A stretch of DNA of 64,000 bases from an uncultured Bacillota bacterium (GTDB lineage: Bacteria > Bacillota > Clostridia > Peptostreptococcales > Anaerovoracaceae). A program made the position numbers and the translations under genes. The stretch is taken from positions 1 to 64,000 of the forward strand of contig CAKMKG010000002.1 of NCBI GenBank assembly GCA_927441425.1. The letters run 5' to 3'. The notes below the pieces were generated by a model that was not told the DNA's origin, did no database searches, and worked only from the letters and a program-made list of their open reading frames with translations. Shown one piece after another: positions 46,033-55,569 of the stretch. The number at the start of each line of letters is the position of its first letter. The first letter of the stretch is position 1.

Positions 46033-46129
46033 GGGTTGACAAAGATAAATGACCCATATATAATTTAGAAGTTAGTTTTATGGAACGACACTAGAAAGAG
46101 ATTTAACGAGCAGAAGGAGGTGTAGAATA

Positions 46130-46312
46130 ATGGCAGTTCCAAAGAGAAAAACGTCAAAAGCAAGAAGAGATAAGAGAAGATCTCCTAATATGAAGATGGC
46201 AGCACCTGGATTATCCACTTGTCCTAAGTGCCACGAGCCTAAGCTTCCTCACAGAGTATGCCCGAATTGCAATTACTACGACGGTAAGGAAATTGTTGCC
46301 GCAGAAGCATAA
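46130..46312 (+). CDS. rpmF: Large ribosomal subunit protein bL32
   Basis: A 60-residue basic protein beginning [18 protein letters not shown], with the zinc-binding cysteines C37, C40, C50 and C53. AGGAGGTGTAGAATA precedes the ATG. In many Firmicutes a DUF177 (YceD) gene lies between ackA and rpmF. Only 97 bases separate them here, so it is absent. Confidence 0.97.
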   Translation: MAVPKRKTSKARRDKRRSPNMKMAAPGLSTCPKCHEPKLPHRVCPNCNYYDGKEIVAAEA

Positions 46313-46322
46313 AAAACCAATA

Positions 46323-46349
46323 AACGCCAGCTAAGCTGGCGTTTTTTTA
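46323..46349 (+). terminator. Terminator after rpmF
   Basis: AACGCCAGCT (46323-46332) pairs with AGCTGGCGTT (46334-46343), followed by a T tract. Confidence 0.9.
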
Positions 46350-46632
46350 TCGTATAGCAATGATATTTCTTAAGTGGCGTCAGCAACTTTTTTATGTATA
46401 AAATAATCCTCCGGCCTAGCAGAACCGGAGGATTTCATTTCGTATATCACGCATAATCAAGGCAGGATTCCGAACGAGCTTTGGCAACGTTCCGTTCTGG
46501 AACTACGACTCGCTTTGCTCGCTGCTGTAATTTATCCGACTGAAAAAAGTGTTTTCTAAGAAAAACCGTGAAACCGATTACCGTCTTTATACGAAGCATG
46601 AAAAGACGGCGGTTTTCGTGAAAATACTTTTT
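46350..46632. other. Gene-free interval with stacked hairpins between rpmF and dapB
   Basis: No open frame with a ribosome-binding site is visible. At 46372-46396 lies a near-copy of the SCIFF attenuator (AGTGGCGTCAGC then a T tract). At about 46405-46434, AATCCTCCGG pairs with CCGGAGGATT. At about 46585-46612, CCGTCTTT pairs with AAGACGG, a plausible terminator for the leftward dap operon. The stretch 46450-46560 has mixed, locally GC-rich sequence that I cannot assign. Confidence 0.45.
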
Positions 46633-47385
46633 TTAGGTCATGTCATCCATACTATATAGGCCGCTTGACTTTGCATAGATGAATTTCGCCGCTTTCAAGG
46701 CGCCGTGTGCAAATACTTCTTTGGAGTATGCTGTATGGGTCAATTCAATAACCTCGTCGGGACCTGCAAAGATCACCGTATGTTCTCCAGGTATGCTGCC
46801 GCCGCGAACCGCGTGGATCCCCATCTCACCAATACTGCATTGATCATTTTTACTATGTCTACCGAAAATAAATTCCTTCTTGTTCGTAACAGCTTCATTG
46901 ACAGCATTCGCAAGCAGAAGAGCTGTGCCGCTGGGTGAGTCTATCTTTTTGTTATGATGCTTCTCTATAATTTCAATATTAAAATCCTCTTCCAAAATAG
47001 CGACAGCGGCTTTCAACATTTTTGAAAGCACGTTGATACCAAGGGACATGTTTGCAGAATGGAATACCGGGATTTCTTCTGATGCCTTCCAGATTAGTTC
47101 AAGCTCTGTATCGCCCAGCCCTGTCGTTGCAATGACAACAGGTACCTTTGTCTTAACACAGTAAGCAAGAAGGTCTTCGATGGCATCATGTCTTGAAAAA
47201 TCGATGACAACATCTGCCTTGGTTTCACAGTCCAAAGGAGACATATAAAGCTTGAACGGCACGGGTTCACTGCTCATATTCAGATCAATTCCGGCGATGA
47301 TACTTAATTCGGAATCCTGTGAAATGATCTTTTGCAATGTTTTTCCCATTTTTCCGTTGCAGCCATTTAGGATGATGTTTAACAT
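46633..47385 (-). CDS. dapB: 4-hydroxy-tetrahydrodipicolinate reductase
   Basis: A 250-residue NAD(P)H-dependent enzyme of the lysine/diaminopimelate pathway. The dinucleotide motif is NGCNGKMGKTLQ near the N-terminus. The catalytic segment is EIIEKHHNKKIDSPSGTALLLA. The ATG at 47385 follows AAAGGAGGTTTGT; an in-frame start nine codons earlier overlaps that site. It is the third gene of the leftward asd-dapA-dapB operon. Confidence 0.95.
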   Translation of the reverse strand: MLNIILNGCNGKMGKTLQKIISQDSELSIIAGIDLNMSSEPVPFKLYMSPLDCETKADVVIDFSRHDAIEDLLAYCVKTKVPVVIATTGLGDTELELIWKASEEIPVFHSANMSLGINVLSKMLKAAVAILEEDFNIEIIEKHHNKKIDSPSGTALLLANAVNEAVTNKKEFIFGRHSKNDQCSIGEMGIHAVRGGSIPGEHTVIFAGPDEVIELTHTAYSKEVFAHGALKAAKFIYAKSSGLYSMDDMT

Positions 47386-47461
47386 ACAAACCTCCTTTTT
47401 CTTTCTGCGCAATATACTTGTTAATTTTACGCAATTATACTTATTGATTATGGGTCATGTT

Positions 47462-48340
47462 TCAGATCAGGCCATATACAGCCAGTTCTCTCCGTATCGT
47501 TTCCAAGGATTTTTCATCGGGCGGGCAGAGGGGGAGGCGATACTCCAACTCAATTTTACCCATCAGATTCAGTGCTGCCTTTACCGGGATTGGATTAACT
47601 TCGATGAACATAGCATCAATCAAATGTTTCATGTCCAGCTGCAGCTTGCCGGCTGCTTTTGTTTCACCGGAAAGATACTTCATGACCATCGTGTGGGTAT
47701 CCCTTGGAACAATATTAGCAACCGTTGATATGACACCGATTCCGCCTACTGACAGCAGGGGAACAATCATATCGTCATTGCCGGAATAAAGATTGAAATC
47801 CTCCCCGATACATTTTGCGATTTCGACAACCTGAGAGATATTGCCGCTTGCTTCCTTGATCCCCACGATATTAGGGTGCTGAGACAGTTCAAATACAGTA
47901 GAAGGGCTTATATTCACACCAGTCCTTGATGCAACCGAGTAAATAATGATAGGAATTTGCACTGCGTCTGCAATTTTGGTATAGTGCTGAATAAGCCCTT
48001 TTTGTGTGCATTTGTTGTAATATGGAGTTACCAGCAATAAGCCATCTGCGCCTAAGCCTTCCATTTCCTTGGACATATAGACAGCATGTGCTGTGTCATT
48101 GCTTCCGGCCCCTGCGATGACCGGAACTCTTCCATTTGCTTTTTCGACAGCATACCGAACAGTCTCAATATGTTCTTTATCATTAAGTGTAGAAGCTTCG
48201 CCGGTGGTTCCGCAAATGATAATTGCGTCAATCTCCTGAGAGATCTGCCAGTCAATCAGCTGACCCAGGCTGGGAAAGTCAACCTCCCCGTCTTTAAACG
48301 GAGTAACAATTGCAACACCTGCACCTGTGAAGAGTGTCAT
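47462..48340 (-). CDS. dapA: 4-hydroxy-tetrahydrodipicolinate synthase
   Basis: A 292-residue class I aldolase condensing pyruvate with aspartate semialdehyde. It has the substrate motif CGTTGEASTL, the Tyr of TPYYNK and the Schiff-base lysine in IVGIKEASGN. Second gene of the operon, 104 bases after asd. Ribosome-binding site AAGGATGTGAG. Confidence 0.96.
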   Translation of the reverse strand: MTLFTGAGVAIVTPFKDGEVDFPSLGQLIDWQISQEIDAIIICGTTGEASTLNDKEHIETVRYAVEKANGRVPVIAGAGSNDTAHAVYMSKEMEGLGADGLLLVTPYYNKCTQKGLIQHYTKIADAVQIPIIIYSVASRTGVNISPSTVFELSQHPNIVGIKEASGNISQVVEIAKCIGEDFNLYSGNDDMIVPLLSVGGIGVISTVANIVPRDTHTMVMKYLSGETKAAGKLQLDMKHLIDAMFIEVNPIPVKAALNLMGKIELEYRLPLCPPDEKSLETIRRELAVYGLI

Positions 48341-48444
48341 GAAGACTCACATCCTTCTTACCTTAATTATTCAATTTTCACTTTTCTCTGGTTCTTTCTA
48401 CTATTTTATGAGTATTCTTCTTTATTATTAATGCTACTATTTTT

Positions 48445-49440
48445 CTATTGTTTGATCAATACTTCTGCAATTTGTACCGTATTGGTGGCAGCGCCTTTTC
48501 GGATATTATCCGCTACAACCCAAAGGTTTATTCCATTTTCAACGCTGAAATCTCTTCGGACTCTTCCAACAAAGACTTCATCTTTTCCCGCAGCATCTCT
48601 CGCAAGAGGGTAAACGGAATTTTCTAGATCATCCTGCAGGACGATGCCAGGTGCTTCTAATAGCAGTTTTTTCACGTCTTCGATTTCAAAAGGTTTTTTC
48701 AACTCCACATTGACGGATTCGCTATGGGAATCAAACACGGGAACACGAACCGTGGTGGCGGTTATTTTAAGTGTGTCATCTCCGAGGATCTTCCGTGTCT
48801 CGTTGACCATCTTCATCTCTTCCTTTGTATAACCGTTTTCCAGAAATACATCAATCTGAGGCAGGCAATTCCCGGCAATAGCGTGGGGATAAGCTTCCTT
48901 GATGTCATTGCCCTTCAAACCTTCTTTAAGATCATTGATTCCCTTTACGCCCGAGCCGGATACGGCCTGATACGTTGAATAAACAATACGCTTAATTCCG
49001 TATTTATCATAGAGCGGCTTTAAAGCAACCACTGCCTGAATCGTGGAGCAGTTAGGATTCGCAATGATACCTTTATTCCATTTGATATCTTCCGGGTTTA
49101 CCTCCGGTACCACGAGGGGCACTTCCTTATCCATTCTCCATGCGCTGCTGTTGTCAACAACGACCACACCCTTGGAGGCAGCGATGGGTGCAAACTTCAA
49201 GCTGATGGATGCGCCCGCCGAAAATAGAGCAATGTCAATCGGCTTGTCAAAGGATTTCTCTGTTAATTCCTCAACAATATAGTCCTTGCCCTTAAAGGTA
49301 ATTGTGGTGCCGGCAGACTTTGCTGACGCCATTATATATAGATTTTCAAAAGGAAAATTTCTTTCCTCAAGTACCTTTAGAAATGTGCTGCCAACAACTC
49401 CGGTTGCGCCAACGATAGCTAAATTTGGTTTTTTGTTCAT
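48445..49440 (-). CDS. asd: Aspartate-semialdehyde dehydrogenase
   Basis: A 331-residue NADPH-dependent enzyme converting aspartyl phosphate to aspartate semialdehyde. The N-terminal GATGVVGSTFLKVLEER motif binds the cofactor. The active cysteine lies in IANPNCSTIQ. It supplies DapA, encoded next. The lysC aspartokinase gene is not in the window. AGGAGG is eight bases upstream of the ATG. Confidence 0.96.
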   Translation of the reverse strand: MNKKPNLAIVGATGVVGSTFLKVLEERNFPFENLYIMASAKSAGTTITFKGKDYIVEELTEKSFDKPIDIALFSAGASISLKFAPIAASKGVVVVDNSSAWRMDKEVPLVVPEVNPEDIKWNKGIIANPNCSTIQAVVALKPLYDKYGIKRIVYSTYQAVSGSGVKGINDLKEGLKGNDIKEAYPHAIAGNCLPQIDVFLENGYTKEEMKMVNETRKILGDDTLKITATTVRVPVFDSHSESVNVELKKPFEIEDVKKLLLEAPGIVLQDDLENSVYPLARDAAGKDEVFVGRVRRDFSVENGINLWVVADNIRKGAATNTVQIAEVLIKQ

Positions 49441-49478
49441 GATTTTATCCTCCTATATGTGCACTTATAATTCTCAAA

Positions 49479-49506
49479 CAAACAGAGTATCCGGCACATC
49501 TGTTTG
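49479..49506 (-). promoter_or_regulatory. Stem-loop in the asd leader
   Basis: CAAACAGA (49479-49486) and TCTGTTTG (49499-49506) are exact inverted copies around 12 bases, about 40 bases upstream of asd on its strand. It is too small for a lysine riboswitch. Confidence 0.4.
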
Positions 49507-49615
49507 ATTAAAAAAGAATACCATAAAATTTTATAATTATAATATTATATACCATTTCAAGAGGAATGTTTAAACTATTTTTGTGCTTTTGAATACTTTT
49601 TTTTCTGCAAAATTG

Positions 49616-49624
49616 TGGTATAAT
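49616..49624 (+). promoter_or_regulatory. Extended -10 promoter of ftsK
   Basis: TGGTATAAT, a TGn-extended perfect -10 element, lies 50 bases before the ftsK start. No clear -35. Confidence 0.5.
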
Positions 49625-49673
49625 TAGAAACGTATGAATAAATCAAAAGGCGATAGGTAAGAGGTAATACTTT

Positions 49674-52211
49674 ATGGTCGATGAGAAGAAAAGACGGGGG
49701 AGACCTCCCGGAACGAAGAATAAACAGAAAAGCAAAGACGAAACCACTAAAGTTGCGGCAGGGAACAAGCTGAAGGATGAAATCTGGGCCATTGTAATTC
49801 TGGCATTAGGCATATTTTTGGTCGTTTCCCTTCAAACAGAAGCGGCAGGTCAATTCGGTCATATCATCTCCAGAGTCTTAAAGGGCAGTTTTGGATTCAT
49901 CGCTTATGTGCTGCCATATTATTTGATTCTATACGGCTTATTGCTTTTCGCCAAGCGTACCGCACATATCAGTGGCCGCTCCTTACTCTTTCTTTTTTTG
50001 ATTTTTCTTATGTTAACCTTACTCAATTCCGCTCAGTATCTGGGCGCAGATACAAGCTATAACTTTTCGTTCCAGTTTATCGGACAGATGTACCAGCTTG
50101 GCACTGAATTGAAAACAGGCGGAGCCTTCGGCATGGCTGCGGGATATCTCCTCGTGAAAGTCATAGGAATGATCGGATTGTACATACTATCCATCGTAGT
50201 GATCCTCATCTCGGTTATGATCGTGATCAATACACCTGTATCCCAATTCTTTGACACCATGAAGGCGAAGAGAGAAGCGAAAAAGCTGGCCGAAAGCTCC
50301 GATACCATCGGAGTGATCCCATCAACACAACCTGCGACCGACCCTTCCGTGAAAGGAGTCGGCAAAAGCGCCGCCAACACAGAGAAGGTCATAACCGGTC
50401 ATGATACACTACATCCTTTTGAGAAGAAAGAGTACAAGCATAACACCATGGAACTACCCGTTATAGAGCAGTTTCCTGTGCATATTGGCCCCATGACGGA
50501 GAATCAGATAAAAATACTGGATTACATGAAAGATGATGAGCTATTTGAAAAAGCAGGTCAGGACAATGGCCGAAACGGGATGGGTCTGGAAGAAATCGCG
50601 TCGTCGGAACCAGGAATGGGGCTCGACGGAAGCCAAAAACCGATGGACGAACATGCAGACATTACAGGTGGGGGAGCCTTAGCCAAGCCGTTGGCCACTC
50701 ACGTGACGAAGGAAGAAATATCCGCTAAAAGGGAAGAGCTTCATATTAAAACAGAAGGGGCTTCGCAAAAACCGTTTCAGCTTCCCCCCATCGAATTATT
50801 ATCAAAAGGGCCAAATACCAATGTTCTGGGTGAAAATGAAGGTCTAAAAGCAAAAGCATCCAAGCTTGAACAGACATTGCGTGATTTTAATGTAAACGCC
50901 AAGGTGGTTCAGGTTACAAAAGGGCCGGCAGTTACGAGATATGAAATACAACCAAACACGGGTGTTAAAGTAAGTAGTATCGTCCGGCTTGCCGATGATA
51001 TTGCATTAAATCTAGAAGCGAAAAGTATTCGTATTGAGGCACCGATCCCCGGTAAAGCTGCAGTGGGAATCGAAGTGGAAAATGAACGGGTTAATCTCGT
51101 TGCAATTAGAGAAATTATTGAATCCAGCGAATATAAGACGGCTAAATCAAAGATTACTTTCGCCGTAGGAAAGGATATTTCAGGTAAATCCATCGTATCA
51201 GACTTAAAAAGCATGCCACATTTGCTCATTGCAGGGTCTACCGGTTCAGGCAAAAGTGTATGCATCAACAGCATCATCATCAGTATGCTATATCGAGCAA
51301 AACCGGATGAAGTAAAATTTGTCCTAATCGATCCGAAGGTTGTTGAGCTAGGAAATTACAACGGAATCCCACATCTACTGATCCCGGTGGTCACTGAGCC
51401 AAGCAAGGCTGCCGCTGCACTGAATTGGGCTGTGGCGGAAATGACTGATCGATATAAAAAGTTTGCGGAGGAAGGCGTCAGAGATCTGGAATCATTTAAT
51501 ATCAGTGTCAAGAAAAAGGATGAAAACGAACGCTTCCTGCCTCAGATCGTGATTATTATTGACGAGCTTGCAGATCTTATGATGGCAGCGCCATCTCAGG
51601 TTGAAGAATCCATTTGCAGATTGGCTCAAATGGCAAGAGCCGCAGGAATGCATCTGATCGTTGCGACACAAAGACCTTCTGTCGATATTATAACGGGAGT
51701 AATCAAAGCGAATATTCCTTCCAGAATCGCATTTGCTGTATCTTCACAATTTGATTCAAGAACAATACTGGATATGGCAGGTGCCGAAAAGCTGGTTGGA
51801 AAAGGGGACATGCTGTTTAATCCAATGGGGATGGCAAAACCGTTTCGAGTGCAGGGAACCTTTATTTCCGACTCGGAAGTACATAAAGTAATCGAATTTG
51901 TAAAGAAACAATCACCGGATGCAGAATATGCCCACGATGTAATCCATAGCATCGAAAGAGTACAGACCTCATCAAACGAGGATGACGCCGACGAACTGCT
52001 TTCTGATGCAATCGAAACCGTTGTCAGAGCGGAGCAGGCTTCCGTATCTATGCTCCAGAGGCGATTCCGCATCGGTTACAACAGAGCCGCCAGGCTCATC
52101 GACATGATGGAATCAAGGGGAATTATCGGACCTTCAGACGGAAGCAGACCGAGAAGAGTCCTGATGACCGAAGATGAGTTTTTGGGACTTTCCGCAACTG
52201 CGGAAGAATAA
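49674..52211 (+). CDS. ftsK: DNA translocase FtsK/SpoIIIE
   Basis: An 845-residue motor that pumps DNA through the division or sporulation septum. The order is a basic N-terminus with the AT-hook-like RGRPPG core (residues 8-13), four membrane spans (about 35-185), a polar linker (about 200-360), the RecA-like motor and a winged-helix gamma domain (about 765-830) that reads polarity sequences. Walker A is AGSTGSGKSVC and Walker B is IVIIIDELADLM. Length is like SpoIIIE. Whether it serves vegetative division, sporulation or both cannot be told. Confidence 0.95.
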   Translation: MVDEKKRRGRPPGTKNKQKSKDETTKVAAGNKLKDEIWAIVILALGIFLVVSLQTEAAGQFGHIISRVLKGSFGFIAYVLPYYLILYGLLLFAKRTAHISGRSLLFLFLIFLMLTLLNSAQYLGADTSYNFSFQFIGQMYQLGTELKTGGAFGMAAGYLLVKVIGMIGLYILSIVVILISVMIVINTPVSQFFDTMKAKREAKKLAESSDTIGVIPSTQPATDPSVKGVGKSAANTEKVITGHDTLHPFEKKEYKHNTMELPVIEQFPVHIGPMTENQIKILDYMKDDELFEKAGQDNGRNGMGLEEIASSEPGMGLDGSQKPMDEHADITGGGALAKPLATHVTKEEISAKREELHIKTEGASQKPFQLPPIELLSKGPNTNVLGENEGLKAKASKLEQTLRDFNVNAKVVQVTKGPAVTRYEIQPNTGVKVSSIVRLADDIALNLEAKSIRIEAPIPGKAAVGIEVENERVNLVAIREIIESSEYKTAKSKITFAVGKDISGKSIVSDLKSMPHLLIAGSTGSGKSVCINSIIISMLYRAKPDEVKFVLIDPKVVELGNYNGIPHLLIPVVTEPSKAAAALNWAVAEMTDRYKKFAEEGVRDLESFNISVKKKDENERFLPQIVIIIDELADLMMAAPSQVEESICRLAQMARAAGMHLIVATQRPSVDIITGVIKANIPSRIAFAVSSQFDSRTILDMAGAEKLVGKGDMLFNPMGMAKPFRVQGTFISDSEVHKVIEFVKKQSPDAEYAHDVIHSIERVQTSSNEDDADELLSDAIETVVRAEQASVSMLQRRFRIGYNRAARLIDMMESRGIIGPSDGSRPRRVLMTEDEFLGLSATAEE

Positions 52212-52242
52212 TCGAAGTACAAAATTATAAAACGAGGTAAGA

Positions 52243-53577
52243 ATGAATATATACATTGAAACACTGGGCTGTGCAAAAAATGCCAGCGACTCAGAGGTTG
52301 CAGCAGGCATTTTAGAAGCTGCAGGCCATAAGATTATCAATGATCCCGGCGAAGCCGACGGAATCATCGTGAACACTTGCGGCTTTATTAACGATGCAAA
52401 AAAAGAATCGATCAGCAGAATCTTCGATATGACAGAATATAAGAAAAAAGGTGGAATACTCATCGTTTCCGGCTGTCTCTCCCAGCGCTACGGGGAAGCA
52501 CTCTACGAAGAGATGCCGGAAGTCGATATTTTTCTTGGGGTAAACGATTATCCTTCCTTGCCAGAGATCCTGAATAACCATGTGCAGGGAAAAAGAGAGA
52601 AGTACTTTAGCATTTATGAAAAAGGCTTCCTCGAAACCGGCCGAAGAAAACGGATGAACCCATCTTTTAGTGCAACTGTAAAAATCGCCGAAGGCTGCAA
52701 CAATATCTGTGCGTATTGTGTGATTCCTTCTATCAGAGGGCCTTTCCGCAGCAAAAGAATGGAAGACGTCATTTCCGAAGCACTGCAGCTTGCAGACGAT
52801 GGTTGCAAGGAGCTCATTCTGATCGCACAGGATGTTACTGCCTATGGTCTGGATTTATACGGAGAACTGAAACTGGCCGCTTTGGTGAAGGAATTGTGCA
52901 ATATAGATGGTTTGCAGTGGATCCGGCTCATGTATTGCTACGAGGACCGGATTACAGATGAATTGATTGCGGTGATGGCTAATGAGGAAAAGGTCTGTCA
53001 TTATATCGATATCCCGATTCAGCATGCCAGCGATAAAGTCCTGAAAGCAATGAACCGTCGTTCTACGAAGGCCTCCATTTTGGATACCCTTGCAAGGTTG
53101 AGAAACGCGATTCCCGACATCCATATCAGAACAACCTTGATCACAGGCTTCCCAGGAGAGGAAAATCAGGAGTTTGAAGAGCTTGTGGACTTTGTTGAAA
53201 GTCAGAAATTCGAACGGCTGGGAGTATTCACTTACTCCAAGGAGGAGGGCACACCTGCTGCGAAAATGAAAAAACAAGTTCGAGAAGATATCAAAAACAG
53301 AAGAAAAGATATTCTGATGACAAAACAGCTGGAGATCGCATTGTCGTCCAATGAACAAAAAATAGGAACCTTTTTAGAAGTGATCGTTGAAGAAATCGAG
53401 GAAGACGGCAGTTATGTGGGCAGAAGCCGATATGATGCTCCGGAAATTGATAATTCCGTCATTTTCTCATCGGATGTCATGTGTATGCCGGGAGATATCG
53501 TCAACGTTAGAATTACAGATGCATATGATTACGATCTGATTGGAAGAATGGAGGAAGACAATGAACCTGCCAAATAA
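52243..53577 (+). CDS. rimO: Ribosomal protein uS12 methylthiotransferase
   Basis: A 444-residue radical SAM enzyme adding a methylthio group to an aspartate of ribosomal protein S12. Auxiliary-cluster cysteines are in LGCAKN, NTCGF and SGCLSQ. The radical-SAM motif is CNNICAYC, followed by PSIRGPFRSK. A C-terminal TRAM domain begins near residue 370. The start follows GAGGTAAGA. The downstream pgsA start overlaps its end. Confidence 0.95.
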   Translation: MNIYIETLGCAKNASDSEVAAGILEAAGHKIINDPGEADGIIVNTCGFINDAKKESISRIFDMTEYKKKGGILIVSGCLSQRYGEALYEEMPEVDIFLGVNDYPSLPEILNNHVQGKREKYFSIYEKGFLETGRRKRMNPSFSATVKIAEGCNNICAYCVIPSIRGPFRSKRMEDVISEALQLADDGCKELILIAQDVTAYGLDLYGELKLAALVKELCNIDGLQWIRLMYCYEDRITDELIAVMANEEKVCHYIDIPIQHASDKVLKAMNRRSTKASILDTLARLRNAIPDIHIRTTLITGFPGEENQEFEELVDFVESQKFERLGVFTYSKEEGTPAAKMKKQVREDIKNRRKDILMTKQLEIALSSNEQKIGTFLEVIVEEIEEDGSYVGRSRYDAPEIDNSVIFSSDVMCMPGDIVNVRITDAYDYDLIGRMEEDNEPAK

Positions 53578-54088
53578 ACTGACTATGCTCAGAATAATAA
53601 TGATTCCGGTGTTTATAATAGTCCTTATGACAGGCCACTATTACAGTTCTGCCGTCATATTTATCCTTGCCTCCGCTACGGATGCTTTGGATGGATATAT
53701 CGCCAGAAAGTATGATCTAATCACGAATTTCGGCAAGATCATGGACCCACTGGCTGACAAGCTTTTGGTTATATCTGCATTGATTTGCCTGGTTGAACTA
53801 GGCGATGTAGCGGGGTGGATGGTCATTGTGATCCTCGCACGGGAGTTTACCGTAACAGGATTACGTACTGTCGCTGCTGCGCAGGGAATCGTCATTGCTG
53901 CCGGCTGGCTGGGAAAGATCAAAACTATTCTGCAGATGATTGCAGTTCCCGCTTTACTACTTCAAAACTGGCCCTTTTCCCTCATTGGTTTCCCGTTTGC
54001 CACAATCATGCTGTGGGCTTCCGTCATCATGACCATCATTTCCGGTGTGGAATATGTTATCAAGAATAAAAGCGTTTTTTCTATGTAA
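53561..54088 (+). CDS. pgsA: CDP-diacylglycerol-glycerol-3-phosphate 3-phosphatidyltransferase
   Basis: A 175-residue membrane enzyme of phosphatidylglycerol synthesis. The CDP-alcohol phosphotransferase motif is DALDGYIARKYDLITNFGKI followed by MDPLADK. About five membrane spans. The ATG at 53561 overlaps the end of rimO and is preceded by GGAGGAAG. Confidence 0.95.
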   Translation: MNLPNKLTMLRIIMIPVFIIVLMTGHYYSSAVIFILASATDALDGYIARKYDLITNFGKIMDPLADKLLVISALICLVELGDVAGWMVIVILAREFTVTGLRTVAAAQGIVIAAGWLGKIKTILQMIAVPALLLQNWPFSLIGFPFATIMLWASVIMTIISGVEYVIKNKSVFSM

Positions 54089-54112
54089 ACAGAAAGTTGA
54101 GTAACAGATCAT

Positions 54113-55354
54113 ATGAAATCAGCCATTTTAAGCGTCGGAACAGAATTACTGTTCGGACAGATTACGAACACCAATTCCGTTTTTTTATCACAGCAGCTGA
54201 ACTATCTTGGAGTAGATGTCATGTATCATTATACCGTAGGGGACAATCCGAAAAGGTTAGCGGAAATGATGCGCCAGGCGTTCACAGACTGCGATTTGAT
54301 CATCACAACCGGTGGTCTTGGACCGACCCAGGACGATTTAACAAAGGAAATCGCTGCTGAAGTTCTGCATGACGAGCTTGTGCTGCATGAAGACACGCTA
54401 AACGAGCTGGAAGACTATTTCAAAAGAATAAACCGAATCATGACGGAAAACAACAAGAAGCAGGCCTATCTGCCGTCCAGAGCCATCATGTTTGATAATG
54501 ACGCCGGCACCGCCCCGGGCTTTGCTTTGGAGGAAAACGGGAAAACCATCATTTGCCTGCCCGGACCGCCGCGGGAAATGACCAGAATGTTCGAACGGAA
54601 GGTGAAACCATATTTAGAAGAAAAATCCGAAAGTATTATTTATTATCAAATGCTTAGAACCTTCGGCATCGGTGAATCGATGCTGGAAACCGAACTCCAA
54701 CATTGGATCGACGGTCAGACGGATCCAACTCTTGCAACCTATGCAAAAGAAGGGGAGGCCTGTCTGCGAATCACGTCAAAGCGCGGAACCATGGCAGAGG
54801 CAAAAGCAGCCGTAGAGGATATGATTGGGAAGGTCAGCCAAAAGATTGGGCAATATGTCTACAGCTATAACGACGAAGAATACTATCAAGTTGTCGGTAA
54901 AAAACTGATCGATCAGAAGATATCCACCTCCAGCGCAGAATCCTGCACCGGTGGATTGTTCGCCCAGACTATGACCGAAGTGCCCGGAATCTCCTCCGTA
55001 TATGATAGAGGTTTTATCACCTATAGCAATCAAGCGAAGATGGAAGAGCTGGGCGTGAAAGCGGAAACACTTGAGAAATACGGGGCAGTCAGTGAAGAAA
55101 CTGCCATCGAAATGGCCGAAGGCGTCAAGAAGGTTACCGGAAGTCGGCTTTGCATCTCCGTTACCGGAATTGCAGGACCTGACGGAGGCACCGAGGAAAA
55201 GCCTGTAGGCTTGGTTTACATTTGCGCGATCCTAGATGATCAACGGATCAGCAAGGAATATAAAATCAGAAATGTCAGCAGAAAATGGAACAGAAACTAT
55301 ACTGTTTTGTGCATGTTGGATATGATCAATCATCTGATCGACAAGAGGCAGTGA
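54113..55354 (+). CDS. cinA: CinA family protein (ADP-ribose pyrophosphatase / nicotinamide-nucleotide amidase)
   Basis: A 413-residue two-domain protein. The N-terminal molybdopterin-binding-like domain has GTELLFGQITNTNS and TTGGLGPTQDDLTKE. The C-terminal domain (about 255-413) has AESCTGGLFAQTMTEVPG and GIAGPDGGTEEKPVG, typical of PncC-type amidases. It sits before recA as in many Firmicutes, where cinA belongs to the competence/damage regulon. Ribosome-binding site is weak. Confidence 0.93.
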   Translation: MKSAILSVGTELLFGQITNTNSVFLSQQLNYLGVDVMYHYTVGDNPKRLAEMMRQAFTDCDLIITTGGLGPTQDDLTKEIAAEVLHDELVLHEDTLNELEDYFKRINRIMTENNKKQAYLPSRAIMFDNDAGTAPGFALEENGKTIICLPGPPREMTRMFERKVKPYLEEKSESIIYYQMLRTFGIGESMLETELQHWIDGQTDPTLATYAKEGEACLRITSKRGTMAEAKAAVEDMIGKVSQKIGQYVYSYNDEEYYQVVGKKLIDQKISTSSAESCTGGLFAQTMTEVPGISSVYDRGFITYSNQAKMEELGVKAETLEKYGAVSEETAIEMAEGVKKVTGSRLCISVTGIAGPDGGTEEKPVGLVYICAILDDQRISKEYKIRNVSRKWNRNYTVLCMLDMINHLIDKRQ

Positions 55355-55371
55355 AATCACTGCTTTTTTTC
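55348..55371 (+). terminator. Terminator overlapping the cinA stop
   Basis: GCAGTG and CACTGC pair around AAAT, followed by seven T. The stem contains the cinA stop codon, so recA is transcribed mostly from its own promoter. Confidence 0.8.
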
Positions 55372-55520
55372 TTAAGTGCCCCAATATAAGAAATAAATAA
55401 TTTGTAAGGAATATATTTACATTTATATTATAATATGTTATTCTTTGTCATGGAAGCTATGGTTTTATAATTATAGCATTGAATCAGAGGAATCCCCCTC
55501 AATGATTGTAAAAATAATGC

Positions 55521-55569
55521 TTGACCGACGATGTGAATTGTATTATCATAGCAATAGAACAAATGTTCT
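55521..55569 (+). promoter_or_regulatory. recA promoter with LexA-type SOS box
   Basis: TTGACC (55521-55526), 17 bases, TATCAT (55544-55549) form the promoter. The palindrome AGAACAAATGTTCT (55556-55569) matches the Gram-positive LexA box GAACNNNNGTTC. It covers the expected transcription start, so LexA binding would block recA expression until DNA damage. Confidence 0.85.

Noticed and set aside
48086-48613. Plus-strand open frame across the dapA/asd junction
   Set aside because: Antisense to two conserved enzymes and without a ribosome-binding site.
49441-49673. Lysine riboswitch upstream of asd
   Set aside because: The interval shared with the divergent ftsK promoter is too short and only one small hairpin is visible.
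52855-53358. Minus-strand open frame inside rimO
   Set aside because: Shadow of the radical SAM gene.
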